NCBI RefSeq assembly: GCF_000829455.1 | Contig: NZ_JXAK01000022.1 | Coordinates: 33,480 to 97,479, forward strand | DNA: 64,000 bases | Reading direction: 5' to 3' | DNA from: Gordoniibacillus kamchatkensis | GTDB taxonomy: Bacteria > Bacillota > Bacilli > Paenibacillales > NBRC-103111 | Shown here: positions 54,396 to 63,427 of the stretch, in pieces | Layout: every line of letters begins with the position of its first letter | Position numbering within the stretch: the first letter of the stretch is position 1 | Program-made: the position numbers and the translations under genes | Notes under the pieces: model-generated | Databases searched by the model: none | Told to the model about the DNA's origin: nothing | The model's input: the letters and a program-made list of their open reading frames with translations, nothing else

Positions 54396-55274
54396 ATGGT
54401 GAGAACGAGACTGAGACGCAAATGGACGCTGCCCCGCCTTCTTATCGCCTTATTCCTGTTAGCCGTTACTGCAGCTACGGTGTATCCCTTTCTGTACATG
54501 ATTTCGGTATCGCTTAGCGGCGACGTGTACGTCATCAAGAACGAAATCAGCCTGCTGCCGAAAGGCGTGAACTTCCGCGCCTACGAGGTGGTGCTGCAGG
54601 ACGCCAGAATCTGGACCTCTTACCGCAACACGATTCTGTATGTCGGGATCGGGGCGCCGCTTTCCCTTCTCGTCACGGCCGCCGGCGCGTATTCGCTGTC
54701 CAAGAAGGAAATGGCGTTCAACAAAACGTTTACGCTGATGATCGTGTTCACGATGTTTTTTAACGGAGGCATGATCCCTACGTTCCTGGTGGTCAAAAGC
54801 CTCGGCCTCGTCGATTCGTTCTGGTCGATGATCGTGCCTTCGGCCATCAGCACGTGGAATTTGATCATTATGCGCACCTTCTTTCTCGGCCTGCCCAAGG
54901 AGCTGGAGGAGTCCGGCAAGCTGGACGGGCTGACGGAGATCGGCATTTTCGCCCGCATCGTGCTGCCGCTTTCCACCGCGTCCCTGGCTACCATCGGCTT
55001 GTTCTATGCGGTCGGCATCTGGAACAACTTTTACTCCGCCCTGCTTTATTTGCGCAACGATCAGCTTTACCCGCTGCAGGTCGTGCTCCGCAACATCGTC
55101 ATGGCTTCGCAAATGGTGCTGAACGGCGGCAGCAACGTCGGGGACAATCAAGTGCTGGACGAGCCGCTCAAGTACGCCACGATCATCGTGTCTACGGTTC
55201 CGATGCTCTTGGTCTATCCGTTCCTCCAGAAATATTTTGTTAAGGGAGCGCTGATCGGATCGGTTAAGGGCTAA
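54396..55274 (+). CDS. Carbohydrate ABC transporter permease (YtcP/LplC type)
   Basis: The product is 292 aa from ATG 54396, with GGGAGGAAGC upstream. Motifs are TVYPFLYMISVSLSGD near the N-terminus, MFFNGGMIPTFLVVKSLGLVDSFW and the EAA loop KELEESGKLDGLTEIGIFARIVLPLS, which place it in the YtcP/LplC branch. It is the second channel subunit. The 13-bp gap to the LplB-type gene and the following binding protein indicate one operon. Confidence 0.92.
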   Translation: MVRTRLRRKWTLPRLLIALFLLAVTAATVYPFLYMISVSLSGDVYVIKNEISLLPKGVNFRAYEVVLQDARIWTSYRNTILYVGIGAPLSLLVTAAGAYSLSKKEMAFNKTFTLMIVFTMFFNGGMIPTFLVVKSLGLVDSFWSMIVPSAISTWNLIIMRTFFLGLPKELEESGKLDGLTEIGIFARIVLPLSTASLATIGLFYAVGIWNNFYSALLYLRNDQLYPLQVVLRNIVMASQMVLNGGSNVGDNQVLDEPLKYATIIVSTVPMLLVYPFLQKYFVKGALIGSVKG

Positions 55275-55307
55275 CGATACAAATAACGAAAAGGGAGATT
55301 GATCGCC

Positions 55308-56866
55308 ATGAGAAAAAGCTTCACTTGGGCGCTGACCGCAGCGCTGACTGCGGCTGTCGTAACCGGCTGTTCCAGCAAGGGCGGAAGCACAGCCGCACCT
55401 TCCGGTCCGGCGCCTGCACCCGCCGACAAAGCTGCCGCTTCGCCGCCAAAAGAGCATACGTTCACGTTCCTCACGTATTCCAACGCCAGCTGGCCGTACA
55501 ACAAAGATTGGCCGGTGTGGAAATATATCAAGGAAAAAACGGGCGTCACCCTGAACATGCAAGTGCCGCCCGACGCCCAGCTGGACAACGCCTTGAACTT
55601 GACCGTTGCTTCCGGCAACATGCCGGACATGCTGTATACGCAAAGCAAGAAAACGGCGGACAAGTTCGGCCAGCAAGGTGCGCTCGTCAACATTCTCGAT
55701 TATGTGAACGAAATGCCCAACCTGAAAAGCTGGATGACGCAGTTCCCGACCGATACGCAGAACGCGATGTCCGCCGACGGCAAAATGTACGTGTTCCCGA
55801 ACCACGGCATCGGCGAAACGAACCGCATGAACTGGATGTACCGGGAGGATGTGTTCAAGAAAAACGGCTTGAAGCCGCCGGCCAACTGGGACGAGCTGTA
55901 CACCGTCCTCAAGCAGCTGAAGCAGGCGTATCCGAACAGTTACCCGATGGCGTGGCGGCAAGGGCTTCAGTATTTGCGCAACTTCTCCCCGGCGTTTGCT
56001 ACCGGCAGCGACGACGGGTCGAGCGATGTCTATTTCGACTTCGACAAGAAGGAATGGCGGTACGGCCCGATCGAAGATAATTTTAAGAAGCTTATTACTT
56101 ATTTGAACAAATTTTATAAGGAGGGGCTCATCCCGCCCGATTTTCTGACGATCGATACGAAGCAGTGGCAAGATCTCATGTCGACCGACCGGGCTTTCGT
56201 GACCGTGGACTACATCAGCCGGGTCGACTTCTACAACTTGCCGATGCGCAAGCAGAACCCGCAGTACAACTTGCTGTTCATGCCTACTCCCGCCGGCTGG
56301 CCGGGCGGTCCGCAGAAGAACGCCTATACGCAGTTTTTGGAGAACGGCATCATGGTGACGTCGACGTCCAAACAAATCAAAGACATCATGCATTTTATGG
56401 ACTTCTATTATTCGAAGGACGGGCTCAATCTCGTCAGCTGGGGCAAGCAGGGCGAAACGTACAGCGAAGAGAACGGCAAAAAGAAATTTATCGGCGGCTA
56501 TGCGACGTATCCGACATGCGCAAAAAGACCGGCCTCTCGACGGACGGCACGTATACGTGGTTCGACTACGATTCCCACCTGTCGCTATCTTCGCCCGAGC
56601 TGCAGGACGCCTACAAGCAAGCGGTGAATTACGACAGCCAGCAGCAGCCCCGCCCGGCGATGACCCAGCAGGAGCTGGAAATTTTGTCGACGACCGGCCA
56701 GACGCTGCAGAAAACCCGCGACCAGGCTTTGGCCAAGTTCATTACCGGCCAGCGGGATATGAGCGAATGGAACAGCTACGTCGACGAGCTGAAAAAAATC
56801 GGCGTGGACAAAGTGGTCGGCGTGTACAAGACGGCCTATGAGCGCTCGCAAAGCGCCAAGAAGTAG
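55308..56866 (+). CDS. Carbohydrate ABC transporter substrate-binding lipoprotein (LipO type), with a frame slip
   Basis: ATG 55308 follows AAAGGGAG. A lipoprotein signal ends AAVVTGCSSKG and a linker of Ala/Pro/Ser follows. The extracellular-binding-protein-1 fold shows in WPVWKYIKEKTGVTLNM, ASGNMPDMLYTQSKK and PNHGIGETNRMNWMYREDVFKKNGLKPP. At 56511-56512 the frame slips by -1 (one C missing in TATCCG). The next frame continues DMRKKTGLSTDGTYTWFDYD to the stop at 56866. The corrected length is about 519 aa, typical of LipO-like proteins. The ligand is probably an oligosaccharide containing amino sugar, given nagB and nagA nearby. Confidence 0.87.
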
Positions 56867-56940
56867 GGGGCTTTGATTATCCGGTTGCTCTAGGCGCCAG
56901 TAGCGTAGCTGCATTGGCGATCTGCCTTAAGCAAGAGCGT

Positions 56941-57144
56941 TAGAGGAACAGTGTTCCGCTATTGCTGGTATTTCCCGTTATTGCCCGGAATTAGCGGCAG
57001 GGAGTTCCGTTATATTGCGAAGGAACAGGGCAAAATCGGGCCCGAGCGAGTCATTTGCCTCGGATAGCGGAACGCTGTTCCGTTAAGATTCGGGATTCAC
57101 TCTGAATTTCCGGAATAACGGAACTTGGTTCCGCTATTGATTGG
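56941..57144. repeat. Cluster of four GGAAC-N-GTTCC palindromic repeats
   Basis: The copies lie at 56941-56964, 56991-57018, 57062-57087 and 57114-57144. Each has the form TARCGGAAC-N3-4-GTTCCGYTAT or a degenerate version of it. They fill most of the 382-bp gap between the binding-protein gene and nagA. Confidence 0.6.
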
Positions 57145-57248
57145 ACACGCGTGCAGGCAACCTGCATAATCGCAAATTAGGCTGCAACAGAACCCGGTGC
57201 GGATCGCGCTGGGTTCTGTTGCAGCGTTTGGAAAGGAGCAAGACGGAC

Positions 57249-58436
57249 ATGGAGAACGAGAGTCCCGACTTACAACTGCAAGGGCTTCACTACTTGACTG
57301 GAGCCCCGGTTCGAATCGCGATACGGCAAGGCCGCATTGCAGGCGTCGAGCCCTTGAACGATCCGCCGGCTTCCTTGCGGCAGCTGCCGTGGATCGGGCC
57401 CGGCTTCGTCGACTTGCAAATTAACGGCTATGCGGGTATGGACTTCAATACGCTGCCCATTGCGCCGCATACGACGTCCCGTTTATCGCGCGCGCTGTGG
57501 AGCGAAGGCGTGACCAGCTTCTTTCCTACGGTAATTACGAATAGTGAAGACGCGATTTTGGAAGCGGTCTCGGCGATCGCGCGGGAATGTGAAGAAGATG
57601 AAGCCGCAGGCAGCGCGGTCGCTGGCATTCATTTGGAAGGGCCGTTCATTTCCCCGGAAGACGGGGCGCGCGGCGCACATTCCCGGGCTTATGTGCGGGC
57701 GCCCGACTGGCCGCTGTTCCAGCGGTGGCAGGAGGCTGCCAGGGGACGGATCAAGATCGTGACCGTGTCTCCCGAATGGCCGGAAGCGGAAGCGTTTATT
57801 CGCCGCTGCGCCGACTCCGGAGTTCTCGTCTCCATCGGGCATACGGCGGCGGCCCCGGACCAAATCGCGCGCGCCGTCGCCGCCGGCGCGGCGATGTCCA
57901 CGCATTTCGGCAACGGCGCCCATCCCGTGCTGCCGCGCCATCCGAACTATTTGTGGGAGCAGCTTGCCGCAGATGAGCTATGGACTTGTCTCATCGCGGA
58001 CGGCTTTCATCTGCCGGACTCCGTGCTCAAAGTGGCGATGAAGGTCAAAGGGGACAAAGCGCTGCTTGTCAGCGACGCCGTCATGTTCAGCGGCATGCCG
58101 GCCGGCACGTACGAATCGCATATCGGCGGCAAAGTGGTGCTTACTCCGCAAGGGAGGCTGCAGATGGCGGATCAGCCGCAGCTGCTGGCAGGCTCCGTCA
58201 AAATGCTGCCGGCAGGGGTGAGCCACCTCGTGAAACGGGGGCTATGCAGCCTCGGCGAAGCGTGGGAGATGGCTTCCGTGCGGCCGGCGAAGCGGGTCGG
58301 ACTGCCATTCTCCGCCGGCTTGGAAGCCGGAGCCCCGGCGGATGTGTTGCTGATCGAATGGGGCGACGCCGGCGGCGACGGGTCGGAGCCTCGCATCGCC
58401 GGTGTGTACAAGAACGGGGTGAGTGTCTGGCCGTGA
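57249..58436 (+). CDS. nagA: N-acetylglucosamine-6-phosphate deacetylase (NagA family)
   Basis: The product is about 395 aa from ATG 57249, with AAAGGAG about 10 bp upstream; the open frame further up is probably not translated. Motifs are GPGFVDLQINGYAGMDFN, GIHLEGPFISPEDGARGAH (metal Glu), VSIGHTAAAPDQ, STHFGNGAHP and LLVSDAVMFSGMPAGTY (catalytic Asp). The enzyme removes acetate from GlcNAc-6-phosphate to give the NagB substrate. The usual THLFNAM segment is THFGNGAHP, a variant that may mark a different acetamido sugar. The frame is intact. It is cotranscribed with, or overlaps, the following MFS gene. Confidence 0.88.
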   Translation: MENESPDLQLQGLHYLTGAPVRIAIRQGRIAGVEPLNDPPASLRQLPWIGPGFVDLQINGYAGMDFNTLPIAPHTTSRLSRALWSEGVTSFFPTVITNSEDAILEAVSAIARECEEDEAAGSAVAGIHLEGPFISPEDGARGAHSRAYVRAPDWPLFQRWQEAARGRIKIVTVSPEWPEAEAFIRRCADSGVLVSIGHTAAAPDQIARAVAAGAAMSTHFGNGAHPVLPRHPNYLWEQLAADELWTCLIADGFHLPDSVLKVAMKVKGDKALLVSDAVMFSGMPAGTYESHIGGKVVLTPQGRLQMADQPQLLAGSVKMLPAGVSHLVKRGLCSLGEAWEMASVRPAKRVGLPFSAGLEAGAPADVLLIEWGDAGGDGSEPRIAGVYKNGVSVWP

Positions 58437-59823
58437 CGATCTTATTGGAGAGAGCCCCCCAACGGACAACGGAACCAAACGAATGGTGCTGCTCGTCGTC
58501 AACATGGGAACGTTCATGTCCACGCTCGATGTCGGCATCGTCAACGTCTGCCTGCCTACATTGTCCGCGGAATTCGCCAAATCGCTCGTGCAAATCCAAT
58601 GGGTTGCCGCCAGTTATTTGCTGACGATGGCGGCGCTTCTCCCTTTTATGGGGAAGCTGTCGGATCGATGGAAGCGCCGCAACATCTACAGCTTCGGCTT
58701 CGTCGTATTCGCCCTTGGCTCGCTGTTCGCCGCGCTGTCGCACGGGCTGACGGCGCTCGTCGCTTCCCGCTGCATACAAGGCCTGGGTGCGGCGATGATT
58801 ATGGCCAACAGCCAAGCGATGGTGCGTCAAGCGTTTCCCGATCGGGAACGGGGAAGAGCGCTCGGACTTAACGCCGTCGTCATCTCCGCCGGCACGCTGA
58901 TGGGGCCGGCTGTCGGCGGATTCATGCTGCAATGGGCCGGTTGGCCCGTGCTGTTTTGGATCAATGTGCCGATTGGTTGCGCAGCGTTTTTCCTCGGTTT
59001 GAGACATTTTCCGCGCGACGGTGCCGCCAAGGGAGCTTCTAATCTGGACATTGCCGGTTCGGCGCTGCTTGCTGCCGGAACCGTCTTGCTGATGCTCGCG
59101 ACGGACGGCTTCAGGAGCGAGTCCGGCGTGACGGCTGCTGCGGAAGCGGCAGGAGGAGTGGCGCTGCTCGCCGTCTTATGGTTCTACGAGAAGCGTGTCA
59201 GAAACGGCATACTGGACCGTGGTCTTATCGGCTTGAGGCCGGTCTGGGCCGGCAATCTCAGCTCGTTCTTCATCAATATGGCGCAGACGGCGTCGCTCAT
59301 CTCGATAACGTTTTACTTGCAGGGGCCGTTAAGCCAGACCGTCGCCGCCGCCGGCGGCTTTCTCATGATTCAGCCGCTGCTCGTCGGCCTGGTCGCGCCT
59401 TGCGCGGGCTGGTTTCGCGACAAATACGGAGGGGCTGTGCCGATCGCCGGCGGGGCGGCTTTGTGCGCTTTGTCCATGCTGTTCGTCGTCTGCAGCCCGC
59501 ATGTGACGGCGGTAACGATCGGGCTGCAGCTGGCGCTGTTCGGCATTGGCAACGGCTTGTTCCACTCCACCAATAACGCCGACATTATGAGTGCCGCCCC
59601 TGGCGACAAAGCGAGCCTCGCCGGAAGCCTGCTGGCGACGATCCGGTATCTCGGGCAAATCGCCGGCATCGGGCTGTGCGGGTTGCTGCTAGGACGGATG
59701 AATGTCCACGTGCCGGCCTCCGCCGAACTCGACCTGGAGCTGCGGATATTGTTCGGGCTTCTGTGTGCCGGCTGCGGAGGGGGTGCTGTCATGGCATATC
59801 GCCTGAAGCAAGCGAATTATTAA
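58423..59823 (+). CDS. MFS transporter, DHA2 (EmrB/QacA) family
   Basis: The product is about 466 aa if GTG 58423 is the start, overlapping nagA by 14 bp; ATG 58483 is an alternative that would begin directly at the first helix. It has fourteen predicted transmembrane segments. DHA2 hallmarks are NMGTFMSTLDVGIVNVCLPTLS in helix 1 (LDxTIVNVALP motif), GKLSDRWKRRNIYSFG (motif A) and SRCIQGLGAAMIMANSQAMVRQAFP (motif B). Such proteins export drugs or other toxic compounds by proton antiport. Its link to the amino-sugar operon may be only positional. Confidence 0.88.
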   Translation: MSGRDDLIGESPPTDNGTKRMVLLVVNMGTFMSTLDVGIVNVCLPTLSAEFAKSLVQIQWVAASYLLTMAALLPFMGKLSDRWKRRNIYSFGFVVFALGSLFAALSHGLTALVASRCIQGLGAAMIMANSQAMVRQAFPDRERGRALGLNAVVISAGTLMGPAVGGFMLQWAGWPVLFWINVPIGCAAFFLGLRHFPRDGAAKGASNLDIAGSALLAAGTVLLMLATDGFRSESGVTAAAEAAGGVALLAVLWFYEKRVRNGILDRGLIGLRPVWAGNLSSFFINMAQTASLISITFYLQGPLSQTVAAAGGFLMIQPLLVGLVAPCAGWFRDKYGGAVPIAGGAALCALSMLFVVCSPHVTAVTIGLQLALFGIGNGLFHSTNNADIMSAAPGDKASLAGSLLATIRYLGQIAGIGLCGLLLGRMNVHVPASAELDLELRILFGLLCAGCGGGAVMAYRLKQANY

Positions 59824-59927
59824 GCCGTGCCGCTCTCTATGCCGGCGGTGACGATGTTCCGCACAGGACGCCGCAGGTATACGCTTTGAAAAACGTGAAG
59901 TTTTGCTTGTTTCGGTAATTCCGGGGC

Positions 59928-59957
59928 TTGCGGCATTTTCCCTGTTGAGTGTAAAAT
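59928..59957 (+). promoter_or_regulatory. Sigma-A-type promoter of htpG
   Basis: TTGCGG (59928-59933) and TAAAAT (59952-59957) are 18 bp apart, placing the transcription start immediately before the CIRCE box. Confidence 0.45.
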
Positions 59958-59967
59958 AGTACTGGCA

Positions 59968-59994
59968 TTAGCACTCTTGTTGTCGGAGTGCTAA
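59968..59994. promoter_or_regulatory. Perfect CIRCE operator (HrcA box)
   Basis: TTAGCACTC at 59968-59976 and GAGTGCTAA at 59986-59994 are separated by exactly 9 bp, matching the consensus without a mismatch. It lies between the promoter and the htpG start, so HrcA should repress the gene. Confidence 0.97.
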
Positions 59995-60019
59995 CAACAC
60001 TCGAAAGGAGCCCCGACTC

Positions 60020-61900
60020 ATGGCGAAGAAACAGTTTCAAGCCGAATCGAAGCGACTGCTGGAGATGATGATCAACTCCATCTATACACAAAGGGAAATT
60101 TTCCTCAGAGAGCTCATTTCCAATGCCAGCGACGCCATCGACAAAATTTATTACAAAGCGTTAACCGACGATACGTTGGAGTTTGACAAAGACAGCTATT
60201 ACATCAAAATAACGGCCGACAAGGCGAACAGAACTTTGACGATCTGCGACACGGGAATCGGGATGACCCAGGAGGAGCTGGAGAACAACCTCGGGGTTAT
60301 CGCCAAGAGCGGATCGCTCGCGTTCAAGCAAGAGAACGAGGCGAAGGACGGGCATAACATTATCGGCCAATTCGGCGTTGGCTTTTACTCGGCTTTCATG
60401 GTTGCCGATACGGTGACGGTGATAAGCAAGGCGCTCGGCAGCGAAGAAGCTTACAAGTGGGAATCGCAGGGCGCAGACGGCTACACGATCGAACCGTGCA
60501 AGAAAGATATGGTCGGCACGGAAATTATTTTGAAAATCAAAAGCAACACCGAAGACGACAATTACGACGAGTTTTTGGAAGAGTACCGTCTGCGCTCCAT
60601 CATCAAAAAATATTCCGATTTCATCCGCTATCCGATCAAGATGGACGTGACGAGCCAGCGGCCCAAGGAAGGCAGCGACGGCAAAGAGTTCGAGGAGGTC
60701 GCCGAAGAGCAGACCGTCAACAGCATGGTGCCGATCTGGCGCAAAAACAAGAGCGAGCTGAAGGACGAGGACTACGAGCGGTTTTATTTCGACAAGCATT
60801 ACGGCTTCGACAAGCCGCTGAGGCATATTCACATCAGCGCCGACGGGACGGTTTCGTATCAGGCGATCCTGTTCATCCCCGAAAAAACGCCTTTCGACTA
60901 CTACACGAAGGAGTACGAGAAAGGGCTGGAGCTGTACTCGAACGGCGTGCTCATTATGAACAAGTGCGCGGACCTGCTGCCCGATTATTTCAGCTTCGTC
61001 AAAGGGATGGTCGATTCGGAGGATTTGTCCCTGAACATTTCTCGGGAAATGCTGCAGCATGACCGGCAATTGCAGCTCATCGCCAAAAACATCAAGAGCA
61101 AGATCAAGAGCCAGCTGCAAAGCATGCTGAAGGACGAAAGAGAGAAATACGAGGAGTTCTACAAGTCGTTCGGCAGACAGCTGAAGTTCGGCGTATACAG
61201 CGACTACGGCATGAACAAGGACGTGCTGCAGGATCTGCTCATGTTTTATTCGTCCAAGGAGAAGAAGCTCGTTACGCTTGACGAATACGTATCGAGAATG
61301 CCGGAAGAGCAGAAGTATATTTACTACGCTTCCGGGGACTCGATCGAGCGGATCGACAAGCTGCCGCAAACCGAGCTGGTCGCCGATAAGGGCTACGAAA
61401 TTCTTTACTTCACCGACGATATCGACGAGTTCGCCATTAAGATGCTGATGAAATACAAAGACAAGGAGTTCAAATCGGTATCGAGCGGCGACTTGGGCAT
61501 CGAATCGGATGCGGCCAAAGATGCTTCGGCGGACGAGAGCGAGCACAAGGAGCTGTTCGAAGCGATGAAGGGCGCCCTTGGGGACAAAGTGAAGGCCGTC
61601 AAAGCGTCCAAGCGGCTCAAGTCCCATCCGGTATGCCTGTCCACCGAAGGCGAAGTGACGATCGAGATGGAAAAGGTGCTGCGCGCCATGCCCAGCGGCC
61701 AGGACATCAAAGCGGAGAAGGTGCTGGAGATCAACGTGAACCACGACGTGTTCCGCTCCTTGCAGGCTGCTTATCGGCAAGATAAAGAGAAGCTGGACTT
61801 GTACACTCACCTGCTGTACAACCAGGCGCTGCTGATCGAAGGCTTGCCGATTCAGGATCCGGTAGCGTTCACGAACGATATTTGCAAAGTGATGGTGTAA
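60020..61900 (+). CDS. htpG: Molecular chaperone HtpG (Hsp90)
   Basis: The product is 626 aa, the usual length, from ATG 60020 with AAAGGAG upstream. Hsp90 signatures are [17 protein letters not shown], the GHKL ATP-binding motifs [13 protein letters not shown] and [16 protein letters not shown], and [18 protein letters not shown] in the middle domain. It is a cytosolic ATP-dependent chaperone. A perfect CIRCE box upstream indicates HrcA control, unlike B. subtilis, whose htpG lacks it. The frame is intact and a strong terminator follows. Confidence 0.98.
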   Translation: MAKKQFQAESKRLLEMMINSIYTQREIFLRELISNASDAIDKIYYKALTDDTLEFDKDSYYIKITADKANRTLTICDTGIGMTQEELENNLGVIAKSGSLAFKQENEAKDGHNIIGQFGVGFYSAFMVADTVTVISKALGSEEAYKWESQGADGYTIEPCKKDMVGTEIILKIKSNTEDDNYDEFLEEYRLRSIIKKYSDFIRYPIKMDVTSQRPKEGSDGKEFEEVAEEQTVNSMVPIWRKNKSELKDEDYERFYFDKHYGFDKPLRHIHISADGTVSYQAILFIPEKTPFDYYTKEYEKGLELYSNGVLIMNKCADLLPDYFSFVKGMVDSEDLSLNISREMLQHDRQLQLIAKNIKSKIKSQLQSMLKDEREKYEEFYKSFGRQLKFGVYSDYGMNKDVLQDLLMFYSSKEKKLVTLDEYVSRMPEEQKYIYYASGDSIERIDKLPQTELVADKGYEILYFTDDIDEFAIKMLMKYKDKEFKSVSSGDLGIESDAAKDASADESEHKELFEAMKGALGDKVKAVKASKRLKSHPVCLSTEGEVTIEMEKVLRAMPSGQDIKAEKVLEINVNHDVFRSLQAAYRQDKEKLDLYTHLLYNQALLIEGLPIQDPVAFTNDICKVMV

Positions 61901-61904
61901 GCAA

Positions 61905-61945
61905 AAAGCAAACCGCCGCCGGCGTAAGCCCGCGGCGGTTTGCTT
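61905..61945 (+). terminator. Rho-independent terminator after htpG
   Basis: AAAGCAAACCGCCGC (61905-61919) pairs with GCGGCGGTTTGCTTT (61931-61945) across a 12-nt loop. It is strong and nearly symmetrical on both strands. Confidence 0.9.
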
Positions 61946-62235
61946 TATTGCGCCGGTTCCGCTGTTTTGAACACGCACATCCGAAGTAGCGCGATAGCCG
62001 GTGATCCGCTTCGGTGTCGTCGTGCATGCGGGATTTGCCAGTGTGGTTATCTGGAATTCTTCCCGTTAATGATGGCGTTTCCGGCGATTTCATTCGAATA
62101 CATGGAAAATGTAACGCTAATTGTCGCTTACTACTCTATCTCAGGGATATATGGACGATTTAACATGATGTTTCGGCTAGGCGCGCCTAAATTCGAGATT
62201 GTGATCGAATTAACGGGAGGTTTTCCCGGCAGCCC

Positions 62236-62347
62236 GAGAAGTTATGGCTGCGCCGCGGATTGGGAATGCGGGTCTCCTACATTGTTGGACTCGCGTTCCA
62301 ATTGAATTTTGAATATGAGCCGGGCGGGAACACGAGTTCAACGGCTG
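62236..62347. repeat. Long palindromic repeat element, copy 2 (inverted relative to copy 1)
   Basis: The arms TTGGACTCGCGTTCCAA (62285-62301) and CGGGAACACGAGTTCAA (62325-62341) flank an AT-rich centre. The left flank (GAGAAGTTATGGCTGCG, GGATTGGGAATG) matches the reverse complement of 49680-49728, showing a common origin with copy 1. Confidence 0.6.
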
Positions 62348-62387
62348 ATTCTTTCGAAGCGAATTTTGCTGCGCAGATATTTAACTA

Positions 62388-63400
62388 CGAAAATTCCGAT
62401 GGAGCGCCTTTCGAGGCGGTGAGGGCCCATTTCCTCGTTAGCGGCCTAAAATCAGCGTCCGAAAAGTCTTTGATTAGCGTACATGGGCTCTATTACAACG
62501 TTCAGCGACACCCGTTCGGGGCCAATGGCCGGATTCGGGGCGAGTTCTTTCGACCGTTTATCTTTGTGGAGCTTATTGTCGTTGCTGTTGCACCTGCGGG
62601 TTGATGATGAAGGAGATAAGTCCGCCATGGTTCCGGCATGCAGGGCTGTTTAAGAACTGGGTCGCTATCCAGCGTCTTGCGGGGCGCTGTTATGCGACGA
62701 TTTGACGAAATGAAGGTGCAAGGACCTGTTGTTCCATCTATAGCGACGAAAATTCCGATGGAGCGCCCTTCGAGGCGCTAAAGGCCCATTTCCTCGGTAG
62801 CGGCCTAAAATCAGCGTCCGTAAAGTCTTTGATTAGCGCACATGGGCTCTATTGCAATGTTCGGTGACGTCTGTTCAAGCCAATGGCCGGATTCGGGGCG
62901 AGTTCTTTCGACCGTTTATCCTTGTGAAGCTTTTTGCAGTTGCTGCTGCACCTGTAGGTTGATGGTGAAGGGGACAAAGTGCCATGGTTCCGATAAACAG
63001 GTCTGTTTAAAGGAGTGGTTAGCTGATATGAGGTATTGCAGGCGGATGGCGAAAGAGGCAAGCCGCCATGGTTCCGGTAATCAGGGCTGTTTAAGAACTT
63101 GTTCGCTATATAGCGTCTTACTGGGCGCTGTTAGGCGACGATTTGACGAATTGAAGGTGCAAGGACCTGTTGTTCCATATATAGCGACGAAAATTCCGAT
63201 GGAGCGCCTTTCGAGTCGGTAAGGGCTCATTTCCTCGGTACCGGCCTAAAATCAGCGTCCGTAAAGTCTTTGATTAGCGCACATGGTCTCAATTGCATCG
63301 TTCAGCGACACTTGTTCGGGGCCAAGTGCCGAATTAGTGGTGCTTACTTTCGAGCGATTATGCTTGTGAAGCATTTTGTCGAGTGTGGCGGCACCTATGT
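62388..63400. repeat. Tandem array of three ~360-440-bp units
   Basis: Units begin with CGAAAATTCCGATGGAGCG at 62388, 62747 and 63188, giving periods of 359 and 441 bp. Unit 2 is longer because a segment of about 82 bp containing GCCATGGTTCCG...GGCTGTTTAA is duplicated inside it. Unit 3 is truncated near 63400. Within units, long stretches such as CCTAAAATCAGCGTCCG and GTCTTTGATTAGCG are identical. Confidence 0.75.
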
Positions 63401-63427
63401 AAGCTTTTTGCGAGCTGTTGCGGCAGC

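Larger units (their letters stand above)
61946..63427. other. 1.5-kb repeat-rich spacer without a recognised gene
   Basis: Between htpG and nnrD there is no recognisable protein-coding gene. The interval contains the second copy of the long palindromic element and a tandem array of three large units, listed separately. Short open frames here have no ribosome binding sites or known domains. Confidence 0.6.

Noticed and set aside
54459..56393. Long antisense open frame of about 640 codons opposite the sugar permease and binding-protein genes
   Set aside because: The sense strand encodes clear ABC transporter proteins; the antisense product is low-complexity and His/Arg-rich.
56941..57144. CRISPR array
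   Set aside because: The repeats are short degenerate palindromes with variable spacing and no uniform spacers; no cas genes are nearby.
60161..61978. Long antisense open frame of about 600 codons opposite htpG
   Set aside because: A by-product of codon bias in the sense gene; the translation has no domain and no ribosome binding site.
62260..62604. A 114-codon frame spanning the palindromic element and the first tandem unit
   Set aside because: It is built from repeat sequence, has no ribosome binding site, and the equivalent frame in the second unit is broken.
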